From: Saprospiraceae bacterium
Lineage (GTDB): Bacteria; Bacteroidota; Bacteroidia; Chitinophagales; Saprospiraceae
DNA: 64,000 nucleotides
NCBI GenBank assembly: GCA_016714895.1
Contig: JADKBV010000012.1
Location: 310,001 to 374,000 of the forward strand
Direction of reading: 5' to 3'
The notes under the pieces are model-generated. The model was not told the DNA's origin and did not search any database. It worked only from the letters and a program-made list of their open reading frames with translations. This document shows, one piece after another, positions 8,380 to 15,840 of this stretch (positions within the stretch are counted from its first letter, which is position 1; each line of letters opens with the position of its first letter). The position numbers and the translations under genes are program-made.

Positions 8380-10643
8380 TTAGATTTTTTGATACAAACC
8401 AGCCTTAGGTTTACTAAGGGTATGGTCAAGTGCCATTTTTAGCACATCATCCACACTTCGTGGGGAAAGTTTAAAAGTAGAGCCAATGGCTACGGCTTCT
8501 TTTCGTGTAAATTCTTTAGGCAAAGCATCAAAGAATTTACGTTTGTGGTCGCCACCCACAAAGGTCATATTATCACCTTGCTTGGGTAAGTTATTGAACA
8601 TTAAAATGCTATGAGAAAGGTAGGTTTTAACTACTTGCAAAGCAATGTTGAAATCTTCATCTGTACAAGTGTAATTACTGTTAAGCTCACCATTTTCAAA
8701 CTTACGCAATGCTGTAAATATCATACAGATTCGGTACATCACTAAACCCAAACGAAATACAATTCCTGAAGCTTCTTCGCTTGTGAATGTGGTAACATCG
8801 CTTAACATTTTTGAGAATGTGTCATTGAGTATCTGCCATTGATGGGCTGTTAAATGAATTTCAGTAGGTGACTGGTCTAAGAAGCCTATCAAGTCTAAAA
8901 CTTGGCTGGATAAGGCTTCAAAATGGTCATTATATACAACGGTTTTGCCAATAGGTGAAGGGTCTTGCCAAAGTATATCATTTTTGAAAGCATAAAAAAG
9001 AAAGCGACTAAACAAACCATCTTCGGCAGAAGATATTAGTTTGGGAGCCTGGGCAGGAGTACCTGAAAGGGCGACTGCCAAACGTGGTTCGTTGATTTCG
9101 ATATACTCATTATTGGTTTTACGAGTAAACGTAATTTTCTCGTGATGAAAGGCAGACCGCAGGGCTGGCGAATAATCGCCCCAATCTTGCTTTTTTGCAC
9201 CACTCATTGTATCAGCTTCGGTTTCGCAAATAATACCTTGTCCATCGTTCATTTGTAAGTGCTCAATCATTCTTGAATGACTGCTATCAGCAGGAATGAA
9301 AACAATTTTGAAAGCAGGCTTTTCGGGTTGCTCTGGTGGTGCATCCCCTTTTTTCTTATTGCGACTTTCATTTTTGAAGTCTATCATTTCGGCATCATAC
9401 TTTGCTTGTTCTGCTCGGCTTTGTTCTAATACCTTTTGGTGGTGTTTATCCGCCAATCTTTTAGCGTTTTTTAATACTCCTTTGCCACTGGCTGGTGGTG
9501 CAATAATGAAGGTGTATAGGTGGGTGTAAACCCTTTCTTGGTGGTAAATACCTGTAACTTTGGGCAGGCATCCGCTAAGGATGGCGATAGCCCCAGTAAA
9601 AAACACATCTCGTTTTCTTCGGTCATCAAACGCAAATGAACCTTGTTTTAGAATATCAGGCAAAAGCTCAAATACTTCATCGGGAATAGTAGGAGTGTTT
9701 TTTAAAAAGTCTTGTAAATCGTCATCTACGTCATTAATAGTAGGATTTGGAATATTTGGACTTTGCAGTTTTGCAGACTTTGCAAACTTTGCAAATTCCT
9801 GTGTATGCTTATCGTAAGCACTTTTTACTGTTTCTTGAATTTCTCTTTTAGGTAAATCAAAATGCTGACTACATAGTATTTCAGTATCGGATTGCGATAA
9901 ACCAGATCTATTGCAATTAGATGCAAGCTGATAAATATAATTGTTGCGGTTGCCATCTGTATATTGGGTTTTATTGTTGGTAAATTGAATTTGTTGATTG
10001 AAAATAAAGTCAATAGACAAGTCTAATGGTGCAGCCTTTGGCGGAACTTTGGAAACTTTAGCAGGTTCAAAAGTTTCCTTAATGGGCTTTGCCACTGCAT
10101 CTACTATAAATTTCTTGTTTTCAATGGTACGATAGGCTTCGGGGTCGTAGCTCATAAAGCAAAGCCTTGTAACATCTTTGCATTTTTCATCAGCCTTTAG
10201 CCCTGTTGCTTCTTCGTAAAATTGCATCACTTGTGCATAAGCTGTTTCGTGAAGCTCTACTTCTGTATCTATTTCTATAAATACCTTTAATCCATTACCG
10301 CTGGGACTAATAAAGCAAAGATGCGTATAGGGTATTTCTGAAATTTTCTGTTTAGTTGAATGTAGCTGTTCAGGTGTGAGCTTGTCAAAATCAAGATGCA
10401 CAAAGCCACTGTACATTTCGAGAAAAGGCATTTGCCTTTTTTCGGTAAAAACAGCCGAAGGCGTAAAAGCAAGTAATTGCTTTTCTTTTCGCTGGCCGCT
10501 TCCTTATTGCCTTGTGCAATAAGATTGCGGATTTCTTCTACTTCCGCTTTGTATTTATCGGAAATAATATCCTTACCTATCATCAATAGAGATTTTTTTT
10601 CTATTGGGATAGTAAAGTTTTTAAATATGGTACTTGATGCCAT
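8380..10643 (-). pseudogene. VirE-N/BT4734-like plus DUF3987 primase-helicase-like protein, split by a -1 frameshift
   Basis: Two overlapping frames together encode one mobile-element protein of about 750 residues. The first part starts at ATG 10643 (MASSTIFKNF) and reads DKYKAEVEEIRNLIAQGNKEAA. The second part, open from about 10503 and running to 8380, continues with the expected QLLAFTPSAVFTEKRQMPFL and the BT4734-like N-terminal primase-type domain (SPSGNGLKVF, later DVTRLCFMSYDP). The C-terminal DUF3987 helicase-like domain has a P-loop APPASGKG at residues 311-318 counted from Met 10431. The switch falls in an A-rich run at 10479-10490, where one missing A explains the break. The site is a poor slippery sequence, so a mutation or assembly error is more likely than programmed frameshifting. 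Starting at Met 10431 would lose the N-terminal part of the domain. Confidence 0.8.
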
Positions 10644-10671
10644 TTCTTTACTTTCTTTTCGGTTAAAAAAT

Positions 10672-10974
10672 CTATTTGCGTTTGTTTTTGAGAATGTACT
10701 CAGTAGCCAATTTGTCAATTTCATCGGTAGATGATTGACGGTTACGTTGTAACCAATCGTCTAACTCGATACGTTTGAAATAGAGTTTTTTGCCTTGAGG
10801 GCAGAAATGGGGGATTTGTTTTGTACTGGTAAGTTTGTACAAATGCGATTCACTTACATCTAAATATTTGCAAGTTTCGCTAAAGTTCAATACTGTTTTT
10901 TGCAGTAAGTTTTGCTCGTCTAGCTTTGAAGCTATTTCTGTGAGCTTGTCGAGAATTAAATTTTCTTGTATCAT
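10672..10974 (-). CDS. Excisionase-like helix-turn-helix protein
   Basis: A 100-residue protein with a MerR/excisionase-type HTH: LNFSETCKYLDVSESHLYKLTSTKQIPHF followed by the wing KLYFKRIELDDWLQ at residues 28-75. Proteins of this kind next to tyrosine integrases in Bacteroidota elements act as excision/recombination directionality factors or as regulators of the mobilisation genes. It precedes the VirE-N/DUF3987 gene by 28 bp on the same strand and is probably co-transcribed. A perfect 8-bp inverted repeat covers its own start codon, suggesting autoregulation. Whether it is the actual Xis of the element cannot be decided from sequence. Confidence 0.85.
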   Translation of the reverse strand: MIQENLILDKLTEIASKLDEQNLLQKTVLNFSETCKYLDVSESHLYKLTSTKQIPHFCPQGKKLYFKRIELDDWLQRNRQSSTDEIDKLATEYILKNKRK

Positions 10975-10998
10975 CGTAAAATATTTTTTATTACGATG
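10972..10998 (-). promoter_or_regulatory. 8-bp inverted repeat over the start codon of the excisionase-like gene
   Basis: CATCGTAA (10972-10979) and TTACGATG (10991-10998) are perfect inverted copies with an 11-bp A/T-only spacer. The left arm contains the ATG of the HTH gene. A dyad in this place is a plausible operator for the protein itself, or an mRNA hairpin that hides the start codon. Confidence 0.5.
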
Positions 10999-11024
10999 TC
11001 AAAATTCTAAAATGCAGCAGGGGT

Positions 11025-11089
11025 AAAAGGTTCAGGTTGGCTGGATGGTTCAGTAAACGGAATAAACCTGAACCTTACCTGAACCTTTT
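11025..11089. repeat. GGTTCAGG repeats in direct and inverted orientation
   Basis: AAAAGGTTCAGGTT at 11025-11038 is matched in inverted orientation twice: AACCTGAACCTT at 11065-11076 and ACCTGAACCTTTT at 11077-11089, the last ending on the stop codon of the upstream gene. A partial copy GGTTCAG lies at 11047-11053. The long dyad could be a terminator for the gene ending at 11089, but the extra tandem copy with 12-bp spacing looks more like protein-binding iterons of the element. Confidence 0.6.
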
Positions 11090-12147
11090 TAAGGGAAATA
11101 TTTTTGAATTAAGTCCAAAATTGCTTCTTTAGTTTCTTCTTTTATTTTGCTTTTACTACTTGTTTTATAGTAATTGTCCGCTTTGATTGGTTCTTTATTG
11201 GTTTTAGTTATAAAAGATTTTGATGCAACAATATTGGTAGGTGTAAGTCTTTGAAAATGCTTACTAAGGTTGTCCATTACAAAAACAAATAGGGTTGTAG
11301 GGCAACCTAAATAAATTAAATGTTCGCCTGGTTTAATATCTTTTGAAGTAAGTAGAATTATCAGAGTGTCAATAGGTGTATTTGTTTCAATTAAAAATGT
11401 ATAATCGATACATAGATCATTAAATAAACCTTCAAGACTGCTGATAGAATTATGTTTCCAACCAAAGGAAAGTTTTTGTTTTTCAGTTGAATGTTTAATT
11501 TGTGATGGAAAATTAGTGCTGCCAATAGAGAGTTGCTTTAAAACTATTTTGTCAGTATCATCATCCATTTTATATAAATAGAAATCATCTATATTTTCAT
11601 AAACATCAGATAGATGCTCTTTAAACGACTCTTGAATAGAAAAATATAATTCGATTAACGAATTACGCAAATATAAAAGTGAGAAATAAGATAGGTCGTT
11701 TGCTTCAAATTCTTTTAGTGCCAATTCATTATTCAACTCATTGGCTAAAATGGCAATGCCTTTTAAAGATTTTTCGCCTATTTGGTAAGGAACATCTAAA
11801 GCATTATCTTTTATAAATGGATTGGCAAGGGTTTCATTATAATATCTGATTTTCTCTGCTTCAATTATTGCTTTGAAAAAATGCTGTGGTAGGGATGAAG
11901 GCTCTGGCAACGAAGTTGCATAATGGAGTGGCTGCAATATTTGCAATTTCAAAGCACTAAAGCTTTGCTGTAAACTTGGCAACTGTTGCAATAAAACCTT
12001 CAAACGATTTTCGTAATCGGATATGGAAGCAAAAGGCATTTTGCTGACTGCCCTAATGGTTTCCTTCAATTCCCTTTCATCATCAAAATTAATTAACCAG
12101 GGCTTTAGTTCACCATAATAAATACTATTTAGAATTTTTGAGTTCAT
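11089..12147 (-). CDS. Uncharacterised integrative-element protein downstream of the integrase (RteC-like C-terminus possible)
   Basis: A 352-residue protein without a recognised catalytic motif. It is predicted mostly helical, soluble and without signal peptide. The C-terminal third (FGWKHNSISSLEGLFNDLC, then a second W/L-rich segment and ITKTNKEPIK) loosely resembles the C-terminal pattern of RteC-type proteins found beside Bacteroidota integrases, but I cannot confirm this by eye. Its ATG overlaps the integrase stop by 4 bp, so the two are translationally coupled and probably act together in integration, excision or regulation of the element. Confidence 0.6.
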   Translation of the reverse strand: MNSKILNSIYYGELKPWLINFDDERELKETIRAVSKMPFASISDYENRLKVLLQQLPSLQQSFSALKLQILQPLHYATSLPEPSSLPQHFFKAIIEAEKIRYYNETLANPFIKDNALDVPYQIGEKSLKGIAILANELNNELALKEFEANDLSYFSLLYLRNSLIELYFSIQESFKEHLSDVYENIDDFYLYKMDDDTDKIVLKQLSIGSTNFPSQIKHSTEKQKLSFGWKHNSISSLEGLFNDLCIDYTFLIETNTPIDTLIILLTSKDIKPGEHLIYLGCPTTLFVFVMDNLSKHFQRLTPTNIVASKSFITKTNKEPIKADNYYKTSSKSKIKEETKEAILDLIQKYFP

Positions 12148-13253
12148 AGTCCTATTTTAATTTTGTTAGCTGCTACCGTTTTCTTTTCATCAATTACATT
12201 GGCATAAATCTGAGTGGTTTTCAAATGCCTATGGCCAAGTAATTTGCTAACTGTAAAAATATCAGTACCCAAAGTTAATTGCAAAGTGGCGTAAGTATGA
12301 CGACTGCAATGGAATGTAATGTGTTTTTCAATTCCTGCTTTTATCATCCATCTATGTAGATCCACATTTCTACTATCTGAATAAAGCATATCAGGAAAAA
12401 CTAAATCATCGGGTTTGCCCTTTTCAGTGGTAATCAAACTAAACGCTTCATCTGATATTGGTAACGTTTCAGAGCCTTTAGTTTTTTGCTGGGTAAAACG
12501 AATATAATGCCCCAGTTCTTCGGACTGCTGCATTTCAGACCATTTTAATTTTTGAATATCGCTAAAACGTAAGCCTGTAAGGCAAGCAAAAAGAAATGTT
12601 TGTTTCATTAGGGCATTTGCACATTCAGTTCTTGCTAATGATTTTACTTCTTCCAAAGTCAAAAACTCTCTTACCGGCTCGCCTTGTGGTAAACCTTCTA
12701 CCATTTCGGCTGGGTTGGTTTTTATTATTCCATCCCTTACAGCTTGTTTTAATGCTGCTCTAAATTTGTTAAAATAGCTATACTTAGTATTGGTTGAAAT
12801 AGCTTTTTTAGTTTTTGATTTTGCATCCTTCTGCAAGTATTCTCTAAAACCATCTACAAAAGCTTTATTGATTTGGTTAAACTGAATATCTCTTGGGCAA
12901 TACTTTTTTAAGTGCTTAATGGTACTATCCCAATTACCGTAATTCCCTTTGCTGTCTTTACGTTTTTCAGCCAAAGATTCCATATACATAATAAAGTATG
13001 TTTTTAATTTTTCCTTATCGTGGAAATCATATGTGCTATTTTGAATTTCCAAATGTCTTTTACTGCGAATGGTTTCTGCTAATGCCAGCATCTTTTTATT
13101 TTCTTCTTTTACTGCATTGGTCAGCTTTCCTTTTTCTGGGTCGGGTGTTAAGTACAAGTTCAAATATTCATACTGGCGTTTACCATCGGCATAGTACTCT
13201 AAATAAAGGCTTATCTTATCGCCTTTGAGTCGTTGTCTTAATGTTACTTTCAT
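12144..13253 (-). CDS. Tyrosine recombinase/integrase of the element
   Basis: A 369-residue phage-type integrase. N-terminal residues 1-60 look like the arm-binding domain (KGDKISLYLEYYADGKRQYEYL), residues 80-180 like the SAM-like core-binding domain, and 195-369 are the catalytic domain. The active site is complete: Arg229 (TGLRF), Lys near 257-259, His315 and Arg318 (HCSRHT), His341 (LGHRH) and the nucleophile Tyr350 (QIYANV). It lies about 630 bp from the 3' end of mnmE, with only one small gene between, and reads away from mnmE. That arrangement, together with the repeats at 13746-13818, makes the mnmE 3' end the likely attachment site. Confidence 0.95.
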   Translation of the reverse strand: MKVTLRQRLKGDKISLYLEYYADGKRQYEYLNLYLTPDPEKGKLTNAVKEENKKMLALAETIRSKRHLEIQNSTYDFHDKEKLKTYFIMYMESLAEKRKDSKGNYGNWDSTIKHLKKYCPRDIQFNQINKAFVDGFREYLQKDAKSKTKKAISTNTKYSYFNKFRAALKQAVRDGIIKTNPAEMVEGLPQGEPVREFLTLEEVKSLARTECANALMKQTFLFACLTGLRFSDIQKLKWSEMQQSEELGHYIRFTQQKTKGSETLPISDEAFSLITTEKGKPDDLVFPDMLYSDSRNVDLHRWMIKAGIEKHITFHCSRHTYATLQLTLGTDIFTVSKLLGHRHLKTTQIYANVIDEKKTVAANKIKIGL

Positions 13254-13263
13254 TTCTTATCTT

Positions 13264-13659
13264 TTATTGGTTAAATAAATTATCGATTGATGCTCTTTTA
13301 ATAATGGTTCTATCACCCAGCTTTGCCACAGGCAAACGATTACTTTTAATCATTCTTTGAATGGTCCAACGGCTAGTACCTAACAAAATAGAAGCTTCTT
13401 GAATACTTAGAAAATCTTTATCTCTTAGATTAATAAAGTTTGTGGTTTGCATAGGCAAGGCACGGAATGCATTTAGATTCTCTGAAGTAATATCTTTGAT
13501 CTGGTCATTTAAGGTATCTTGAACTTTCTTTTCTCTTACTCTTTGTTTGTGGGCTCTACTTGCACAAGTATGGCCACAAAACCTTGTAGTGGTTTTTTGG
13601 GCAACAAAAGCCTGACCGCAAAAGGTGCAAAATTTAGGTATTTTAATATTACTACTCAT
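13264..13659 (-). CDS. Zinc-finger plus excisionase-type HTH protein
   Basis: A 131-residue protein with two parts. Residues 9-40 form a four-cysteine zinc-binding motif (Cys11, Cys14, Cys28, Cys32; CTFC...FCGHTC). Residues 84-130 are an excisionase-family HTH (FLSIQEASILLGTSRWTIQRMI, wing KLGDRTIIKRASI). It is the gene nearest the chromosomal junction and lies 10 bp upstream of the integrase on the same strand. It may be the recombination directionality factor or the regulator of int. A TTGGGCAACAA copy occurs inside its coding sequence at 13597-13607, matching the repeats upstream of it. Confidence 0.85.
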   Translation of the reverse strand: MSSNIKIPKFCTFCGQAFVAQKTTTRFCGHTCASRAHKQRVREKKVQDTLNDQIKDITSENLNAFRALPMQTTNFINLRDKDFLSIQEASILLGTSRWTIQRMIKSNRLPVAKLGDRTIIKRASIDNLFNQ

Positions 13660-13670
13660 TATACTATTTA

Positions 13671-13715
13671 GTGCTTTATGGTGCTACTTGTAGCCAAGTG
13701 GTGCTGTATGGTGCA
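13671..13715. repeat. 15-bp imperfect direct repeat GTGCTnTATGGTGCn upstream of the element's first gene
   Basis: GTGCTTTATGGTGCT at 13671-13685 recurs as GTGCTGTATGGTGCA at 13701-13715, 13 of 15 positions identical and exactly 30 bp apart, about three helical turns, so a bound protein would sit on the same DNA face. It begins 11 bp before the start codon of the zinc-finger/HTH gene (13659, minus strand) and likely serves regulation of that gene or recombination. Confidence 0.6.
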
Positions 13716-13745
13716 TTATTTCGCCAAAGGGCAACATTATAGATG

Positions 13746-13818
13746 TTGGGCAACAAAAATGCAATTTGGGCAACAACTGGGCAACAAAGATAAGCAAATA
13801 ATAGTAGTTGGGCAACAA
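13746..13818. repeat. Four direct copies of TTGGGCAACAA, likely integrase/Xis arm sites
   Basis: TTGGGCAACAA occurs at 13746-13756, 13766-13776 and 13808-13818, with a one-mismatch copy CTGGGCAACAA at 13777-13787 and a shorter relative (AAGGGCAACAT) at 13727-13737. All are in the same orientation, between the integrase module and mnmE. Direct repeats of about 11 bp at this position are what is expected for arm-type binding sites of a tyrosine integrase. Confidence 0.7.
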
Positions 13819-13875
13819 AAAAGAGAAGAATAATTAGCTATAAAGCTAACAAAAACAGGCACTTAACAAATAAAA

Positions 13876-13892
13876 GAAAGTAGATTACTTTC
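13876..13892. other. Candidate attachment-site core: 7-bp palindrome on the mnmE stop codon
   Basis: GAAAGTA (13876-13882), spacer GAT, TACTTTC (13886-13892) form a perfect dyad that includes the mnmE stop (TTA at 13885-13887 on the plus strand). The conserved last codons of mnmE (FCIGK) are the known attachment site of SGI1-type islands in Enterobacteria. The other junction would lie left of the window, so the duplication that would prove this cannot be seen. Confidence 0.5.
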
Positions 13893-15258
13893 CAATACAA
13901 AACTTACTAAAAATATTACCCAAGATCTCGTCATTAGTAATCTCTCCTGATATGACACCAAGATGAAAAAGTGCGTGTCGAATATGTTGGGCTAAGAAAT
14001 CTGCTTCTATATTTTGGTCGATGCCTTGTATGACGGATTCTAATGATTCTGCTGCATTGTGTAGTGCTTCAAAATGTCTTGCATTGCTGATGATGGTGCG
14101 ATCTGTTAGTTTTTGATCTTTGGTGACTGTAGAGATTAATTTATTTTTAATGAGGTCTATGTTGATATTTTCTTTTGCAGAGCATGGGATAATATCATCT
14201 GAGGAGACAAATTGATTTTGAAAATCTTGCGGATTGATTGCTGTATTGACATCCCATTTATTCAGCAATAAGATGGTATTCATATTTTGCGAATGGAGTT
14301 TTGCAAGGTCTTCTTCTACTTCAGATTTGCTTGCTGTACTCACATCGACGACATAAATCAGAATTGCAGAATCTTGGATTTTTTTCATTGTCCTTTCAAT
14401 TCCTATCGCTTCGATTTGATCTGTAGCTTCTCGTATTCCTGCAGTGTCTACAAGTTTAAATATCACACCATCGATGATCAAGCGCTCTTCTATTGTATCT
14501 CTTGTCGTGCCCGGTATTGCAGAAACTATCGCTCTTTCATCATTGAGCAATGCATTGAGCAATGTTGATTTACCGGCATTGGGACGTCCTGCAATCACTG
14601 TAGAAACACCTTCATGGATGGCATTTCCCAATTGAAAACTTTCCAATAATTTCTTTATCGAAACTAAAATTTTATTGACTAAAAAAGAAAGATTCGTCCG
14701 ATCTGCAAACTCGACATCTTCTTCTCCAAAATCCAACTCCAATTCTATCAAACTTGCAAAATTCAAGAGATCTGTTCGCATCGATTGAATCTCATTTTTC
14801 ACGCCTCCTTTAAGTTGATTCATCGCCAATGCATGTGAAGCTTTTGACTCTGAAGCGATCAAATCTGCCACTGCTTCTGCTTGGGAGAGATCCATTTTTT
14901 TATTCAGAAAAGCGCGCAAAGTAAATTCTCCAGCAGTTGCATTCCGTGCGCCATGACTGATTACTATTTCTATAATTTGATTTAAAATATATGGCGAGCC
15001 GTGTGCAGAAATTTCTACAATATCTTCACCAGTATATGAATTTGGTGCTTTAAAGACACTGAGTAATACTTCATCAATGATCTGATCATCATGTTTTAGT
15101 CGTCCAAAATGCAAACTGTGTGATAAAACGGAATGAAGGTCTTTTGCATCATAAATTCTATTTACGATATCCAATGCCTTTGGCCCTGACAATCGTATCA
15201 CGCCTATTGCAGCTGTGTAAGGCGCTGTGGCAAGAGCAACTATGGTATCTGAATTCAT
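13885..15258 (-). CDS. mnmE: tRNA modification GTPase MnmE (TrmE)
   Basis: A 457-residue GTPase that, with MnmG, installs the cmnm5 group on the wobble uridine of tRNAs. It has the N-terminal tetrahydrofolate-binding domain (MNSDTIVALATAPYTAAIGVIRLSG), a central helical domain, a G domain (G1 GRPNAGKS from residue 224; GTTRDT; DTAGIR; NKWD) and the C-terminal invariant FCIGK with the catalytic Cys. It is full length. The gene is intact despite the adjacent element, as expected when insertion happens in its last codons and restores the reading frame. Transcription probably starts from a TAGATTTG box at 15302-15309 on the minus strand. Confidence 0.97.
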   Translation of the reverse strand: MNSDTIVALATAPYTAAIGVIRLSGPKALDIVNRIYDAKDLHSVLSHSLHFGRLKHDDQIIDEVLLSVFKAPNSYTGEDIVEISAHGSPYILNQIIEIVISHGARNATAGEFTLRAFLNKKMDLSQAEAVADLIASESKASHALAMNQLKGGVKNEIQSMRTDLLNFASLIELELDFGEEDVEFADRTNLSFLVNKILVSIKKLLESFQLGNAIHEGVSTVIAGRPNAGKSTLLNALLNDERAIVSAIPGTTRDTIEERLIIDGVIFKLVDTAGIREATDQIEAIGIERTMKKIQDSAILIYVVDVSTASKSEVEEDLAKLHSQNMNTILLLNKWDVNTAINPQDFQNQFVSSDDIIPCSAKENINIDLIKNKLISTVTKDQKLTDRTIISNARHFEALHNAAESLESVIQGIDQNIEADFLAQHIRHALFHLGVISGEITNDEILGNIFSKFCIGK

Positions 15259-15301
15259 GGAACTTATTTTAACTTCTCGATGTTTGACAACAAAAGTCTG
15301 G

Positions 15302-15309
15302 CAAATCTA
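15302..15309 (-). promoter_or_regulatory. Bacteroidota -7 box (TAGATTTG) of mnmE
   Basis: On the minus strand the sequence reads TAGATTTG, an exact TAnnTTTG match, 43 bases upstream of the mnmE ATG at 15258. The paired -33 element is not obvious. Confidence 0.55.
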
Positions 15310-15363
15310 CACGCTATGTGTTAGATATCAATTGAAGAATGCCAGTTTTGTTTAGTTTCTTTA

Positions 15364-15371
15364 TATTTTTG
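15364..15371 (+). promoter_or_regulatory. Bacteroidota -7 box (TATTTTTG) of the 15390 gene
   Basis: TATTTTTG at 15364-15371 matches TAnnTTTG and ends 18 bases before the ATG at 15390. It also makes the longer upstream start at 15339 unlikely, because that codon would lie upstream of the transcript. Confidence 0.55.
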
Positions 15372-15389
15372 CACTTAAATTCAAAATCA

Positions 15390-15809
15390 ATGGAAGACAT
15401 CAAAGAAAAAGTAAAATCAGCAGGAAGGACTACTTGGAAATGGATATTCCGCACGTTTATTCTAGCGATTCTTATATTTATCGGATATATTTGTTTTATG
15501 GTTTTTGCTACATTTAGTGAAGGAACTAGAACAGGATATGTCACAAAAATTAGCAAGAAAGGTTATGTCTTCAAGACCTATGAAGGTGAGTTAAATACTG
15601 GTTTTTTCACCAATCCTGGTCTTTCAGGAAAAGCTCCAGATAATGTATGGTATTTCTCAGTCCCTGATGGAAATGTTGCTGATCAAATCCAAAAAGCATC
15701 CGAAACAGGACAAAAAGTGACACTACATTATGAACAAAAATATACTAAATTATTTTTCTGGGGTGAAACTGAATATTTGGTACAGAAGATCGATCAAGTA
15801 GCGCAGTAA
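15390..15809 (+). CDS. Small membrane protein of unknown function
   Basis: A 139-residue protein with one strong transmembrane segment at about residues 19-42 (WIFRTFILAILIFIGYICFMVFATF) and a C-terminal soluble part with a beta-rich pattern (GYVTKISKKGYVFKTYEGELNTGFF). The start at 15390 is preferred to the upstream ATG at 15339 because of the promoter box between them. Proteins of this type are widespread in Bacteroidota, sometimes mislabelled as 6-phosphogluconate dehydrogenase; no dehydrogenase motif is present. It is divergent from mnmE and convergent with feoB. Function unknown. Confidence 0.75.
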   Translation: MEDIKEKVKSAGRTTWKWIFRTFILAILIFIGYICFMVFATFSEGTRTGYVTKISKKGYVFKTYEGELNTGFFTNPGLSGKAPDNVWYFSVPDGNVADQIQKASETGQKVTLHYEQKYTKLFFWGETEYLVQKIDQVAQ

Positions 15810-15840
15810 ATTATTTTTTGAGTAGATAATTTTGTTTTTT

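Noticed and set aside
10479..10490. Programmed -1 frameshift signal
   Set aside because: The run GAAAAGAAAAGC does not offer a good slippery heptamer (the A-site tRNA would re-pair with GAA), and no downstream stimulator was seen; kept only as a remote alternative.
10287..10724. A 145-codon open frame that could be called a separate hypothetical gene
   Set aside because: Its middle matches the N-terminal part of the VirE-N/BT4734 domain and its end reads out of frame through the continuation of the same domain, so it is the 5' half of the frameshifted gene.
13660..13884. CRISPR-like array
   Set aside because: The 11-bp repeats are too short and irregularly spaced, and there are no cas genes.
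15390..15809. 6-phosphogluconate dehydrogenase
   Set aside because: Relatives of this small membrane protein sometimes carry that name, but it is 139 residues long with no Rossmann or substrate motif.
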